NCBI GenBank assembly: GCA_017305715.1
Contig: JAFKKG010000017.1
Span: 129,814 to 193,813 of the forward strand
Length of the DNA: 64,000 nt
Direction of reading: 5' to 3'
DNA from: Hyphomicrobiales bacterium
GTDB taxonomy: Bacteria > Pseudomonadota > Alphaproteobacteria > Rhizobiales > Xanthobacteraceae
Both the position numbers and the translations under genes were made by a program. This document shows, piece after piece, positions 62,278-64,000 of the stretch. Below the pieces are notes generated by a model. That model ran no database searches, was not told the DNA's origin, and saw only the letters and a program-made list of their open reading frames with translations. Position 1 is the first letter of the stretch; each line of letters starts with the position of its first letter.

Positions 62278-64000
62278 ATGACGACAGCCACCAGTCCACG
62301 CCGCCACCATTCCGAAACGCTGTTTGCGAAGCCCGCGATCTCAGCCGACCGCCGCGCCGATGGGTCCATCATCGTGAAATCGACGGTGGCCTTGAAGGAA
62401 AGCGCGCGCTGCGCCGGCGACTGGCTCGAATACTGGGCGCGGGAGACGCCGGAGCGGATTTTCCTCGGCGATCGCAAGACGGCCGACGCGCCGTGGCGCA
62501 CCATCAGCTATGCCGACGCGTTGCGGCAGGTCCGCTCGGCGGCAGCGTGGATACTCTCACAAGGACTGAGCGCGGAACGGCCGCTGGTGATTCTGTCCGA
62601 CAACAGCGTCGATCACGCGCTGTTCGCGCTGGCCGCCCAGCATGTCGGCGTGCCCTCGGCGGCGATCTCGCCGGCCTATTCGCTGATGTCCAAGGATTTC
62701 GACAAGCTCAAGGGCATGGTCAGCCTGCTGCAGCCGGGCGCGATCTATGTCTCCGGCGCAAAACCGTTTGCCGCGGCGCTGGCGGCGATTGCGCCGCTGC
62801 ATCAGGCCAGGATCGTCAGCAGCGATGCGGAAGATGTCGGCGCGATTTCGTTCCGGAGCATTGCGGCCACGCCGGAGACGCCGGCCGTCGAACAGGCGTT
62901 CAAGGCCGTCACGCCGGACACGATCGCAAAATTCCTGTTCACCTCGGGTTCGACCGGCACACCGAAGGCCGTCATCAACACCCAGCGCATGCTGACCTCG
63001 AGCCAGCAGGCCAAGGCGCAGACCTGGACGTTCCTCGACGAGGCGCGCGACGATCTCGTGATCCTCGACTGGCTGCCGTGGAGCCATACGTTCGGCGCCA
63101 ACCATAACTTCAACCTCGTGCTGCGCAATGGCGGCACGCTCTATGTCGATGGCGGCAAGCCTGCGCCGGGACTGTTCGCGACATCACTGGCCAATTTGCG
63201 CAGCGTGATCCCGACCGTGTATTTCAACGTGCCGCGCGGTTTCGACATGCTGATCGCGGCCTTGCGCGGCGATGACGAACTGTGCGCCAGGTTTTTCAGC
63301 GGGGTGAAGTTCGCGTTCTACGCGGGTGCTGCGCTGCCGCAGAATCTCTGGGACGCGCTGGAAGAACTCTCGATCAAGACGGTCGGCCGTGCGCTGCCGA
63401 TGGTGTCGGCCTGGGGCTCGACCGAAACCTCACCGCTGGCGACCGACTGCCATTTCCAGGCCAAACGTTCCGGCAATATCGGCGTGCCGATCCCGGGCAC
63501 CGAACTGAAACTGGTGCCGTCCGGCGACAAGCTCGAAGTGCGCGTGCGCGGACCCAACGTCACGCCGGGCTACTGGAAGGCGCCGGAACTGACGGCGCAG
63601 GCGTTGGACGCGGAAGGCTTTTACCTGATCGGCGATGCCGTGATCTTTGCCGACCCCGATCGCCCCGAACTCGGCCTGTTCTTCGACGGCCGGGTGGCCG
63701 AGGATTTCAAGCTCAATTCCGGCACCTGGGTCAATGTCGGCCATCTGCGCGTGGCCGGTATCGCCGCACTGGCGCCGCTGGCGCAGGATATCGTCGTGAC
63801 CGGACATGGCGGCGATGAAGTGCGCTTCCTGGTATTTCCGAACATCGCCGCGTGCCGCGCTTATGCCGGTTTGTCCGACAGCGCGGGCGCTGACGAGATC
63901 CTCGGCCACGAAAAAATCCGCACCGCGATCGGGCAGGGTCTCGCTAAATTGAAGGCGCAAGCCAGCAACTCGTCCGGCCATGCCACGCGCGCGCTGCTGC
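62278..64000 (+). CDS. Feruloyl-CoA synthase (3' end beyond window)
   Basis: AMP-forming acyl-CoA ligase, 574 codons visible. AMP motif KFLFTSGSTGTPKAVINTQR (about residue 225), YFNVPRGFDML, the nucleotide segment MVSAWGSTETSPLATDC and the hinge-side GRVAEDFKLNSGTWVNVGHL, typical of bacterial feruloyl-CoA synthases which activate ferulate or related hydroxycinnamates. A GAGGAAACCG site is well placed before the ATG. It is divergent from atzF and probably independent of the nitrogen island. Confidence 0.85.
   Translation, partial: MTTATSPRRHHSETLFAKPAISADRRADGSIIVKSTVALKESARCAGDWLEYWARETPERIFLGDRKTADAPWRTISYADALRQVRSAAAWILSQGLSAERPLVILSDNSVDHALFALAAQHVGVPSAAISPAYSLMSKDFDKLKGMVSLLQPGAIYVSGAKPFAAALAAIAPLHQARIVSSDAEDVGAISFRSIAATPETPAVEQAFKAVTPDTIAKFLFTSGSTGTPKAVINTQRMLTSSQQAKAQTWTFLDEARDDLVILDWLPWSHTFGANHNFNLVLRNGGTLYVDGGKPAPGLFATSLANLRSVIPTVYFNVPRGFDMLIAALRGDDELCARFFSGVKFAFYAGAALPQNLWDALEELSIKTVGRALPMVSAWGSTETSPLATDCHFQAKRSGNIGVPIPGTELKLVPSGDKLEVRVRGPNVTPGYWKAPELTAQALDAEGFYLIGDAVIFADPDRPELGLFFDGRVAEDFKLNSGTWVNVGHLRVAGIAALAPLAQDIVVTGHGGDEVRFLVFPNIAACRAYAGLSDSAGADEILGHEKIRTAIGQGLAKLKAQASNSSGHATRALL

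Overview
The window looks like a chromosomal stretch of a Bradyrhizobium-like alphaproteobacterium (Nitrobacteraceae). The evidence is high GC with strong third-position bias, many ABC and MFS transporters, and several families of short palindromic intergenic repeats typical of that group. The two ends cut genes: an AttH/CrtC-type secreted protein at the left and a feruloyl-CoA synthase at the right. No tRNA, rRNA, CRISPR array, insertion sequence or phage gene was seen.

Layout: 1-4021 is a three-gene ABC export-type operon (ATPase, FtsX-like permease, Tat-exported AttH-like protein). 4363-15072 is mixed housekeeping and accessory material: an MFS carrier with a GST, a secreted protein of unknown function, a cell-wall amidase, a small outer-membrane barrel, an N-acyl-D-amino-acid deacylase with its MFS carrier, an ATP-grasp enzyme, and four very small charged proteins. 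15310-17885 is a TonB-dependent receptor behind a cobalamin riboswitch. 17992-26920 is a complete lithotrophic Sox gene set (soxCDXYZAKB) followed by two secreted DsrE-like proteins and a persulfide dioxygenase-rhodanese fusion, with a divergent ArsR-type regulator. 26930-36982 holds a methyltransferase, a prolyl oligopeptidase, MFS carriers, VOC and carboxymuconolactone decarboxylase proteins and two acyl-CoA dehydrogenases. 37170-41583 has an orphan amino-acid-binding protein, an L,D-transpeptidase and a cyanide-insensitive bd-type oxidase with a 42-residue third subunit. 41668-42661 is a membrane-protein gene broken by a 10-bp tandem duplication. 43235-50470 is a signalling block: ECF sigma factor, OmpR-type regulator, a REC-DUF3369-kinase protein, a membrane kinase, a DctP-like remnant and an orphan UgpB-like binding protein.

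The most coherent accessory system is 51700-62030. A dipeptide-type ABC importer (binding protein, two permeases and a fused double ATPase) is followed by AtzG-like, AtzE-like and HpxZ-like genes and a GntR/FCD regulator. An AtzF-type allophanate hydrolase faces it on the other strand. Both transcription units are preceded by a textbook -24/-12 (RpoN) promoter. Together they look like a nitrogen-regulated uptake and breakdown pathway for a carboxylated urea or ureide compound (biuret-like or oxalurate-like). The two ATPases of the importer appear to be joined through a repeat element that is read in frame.
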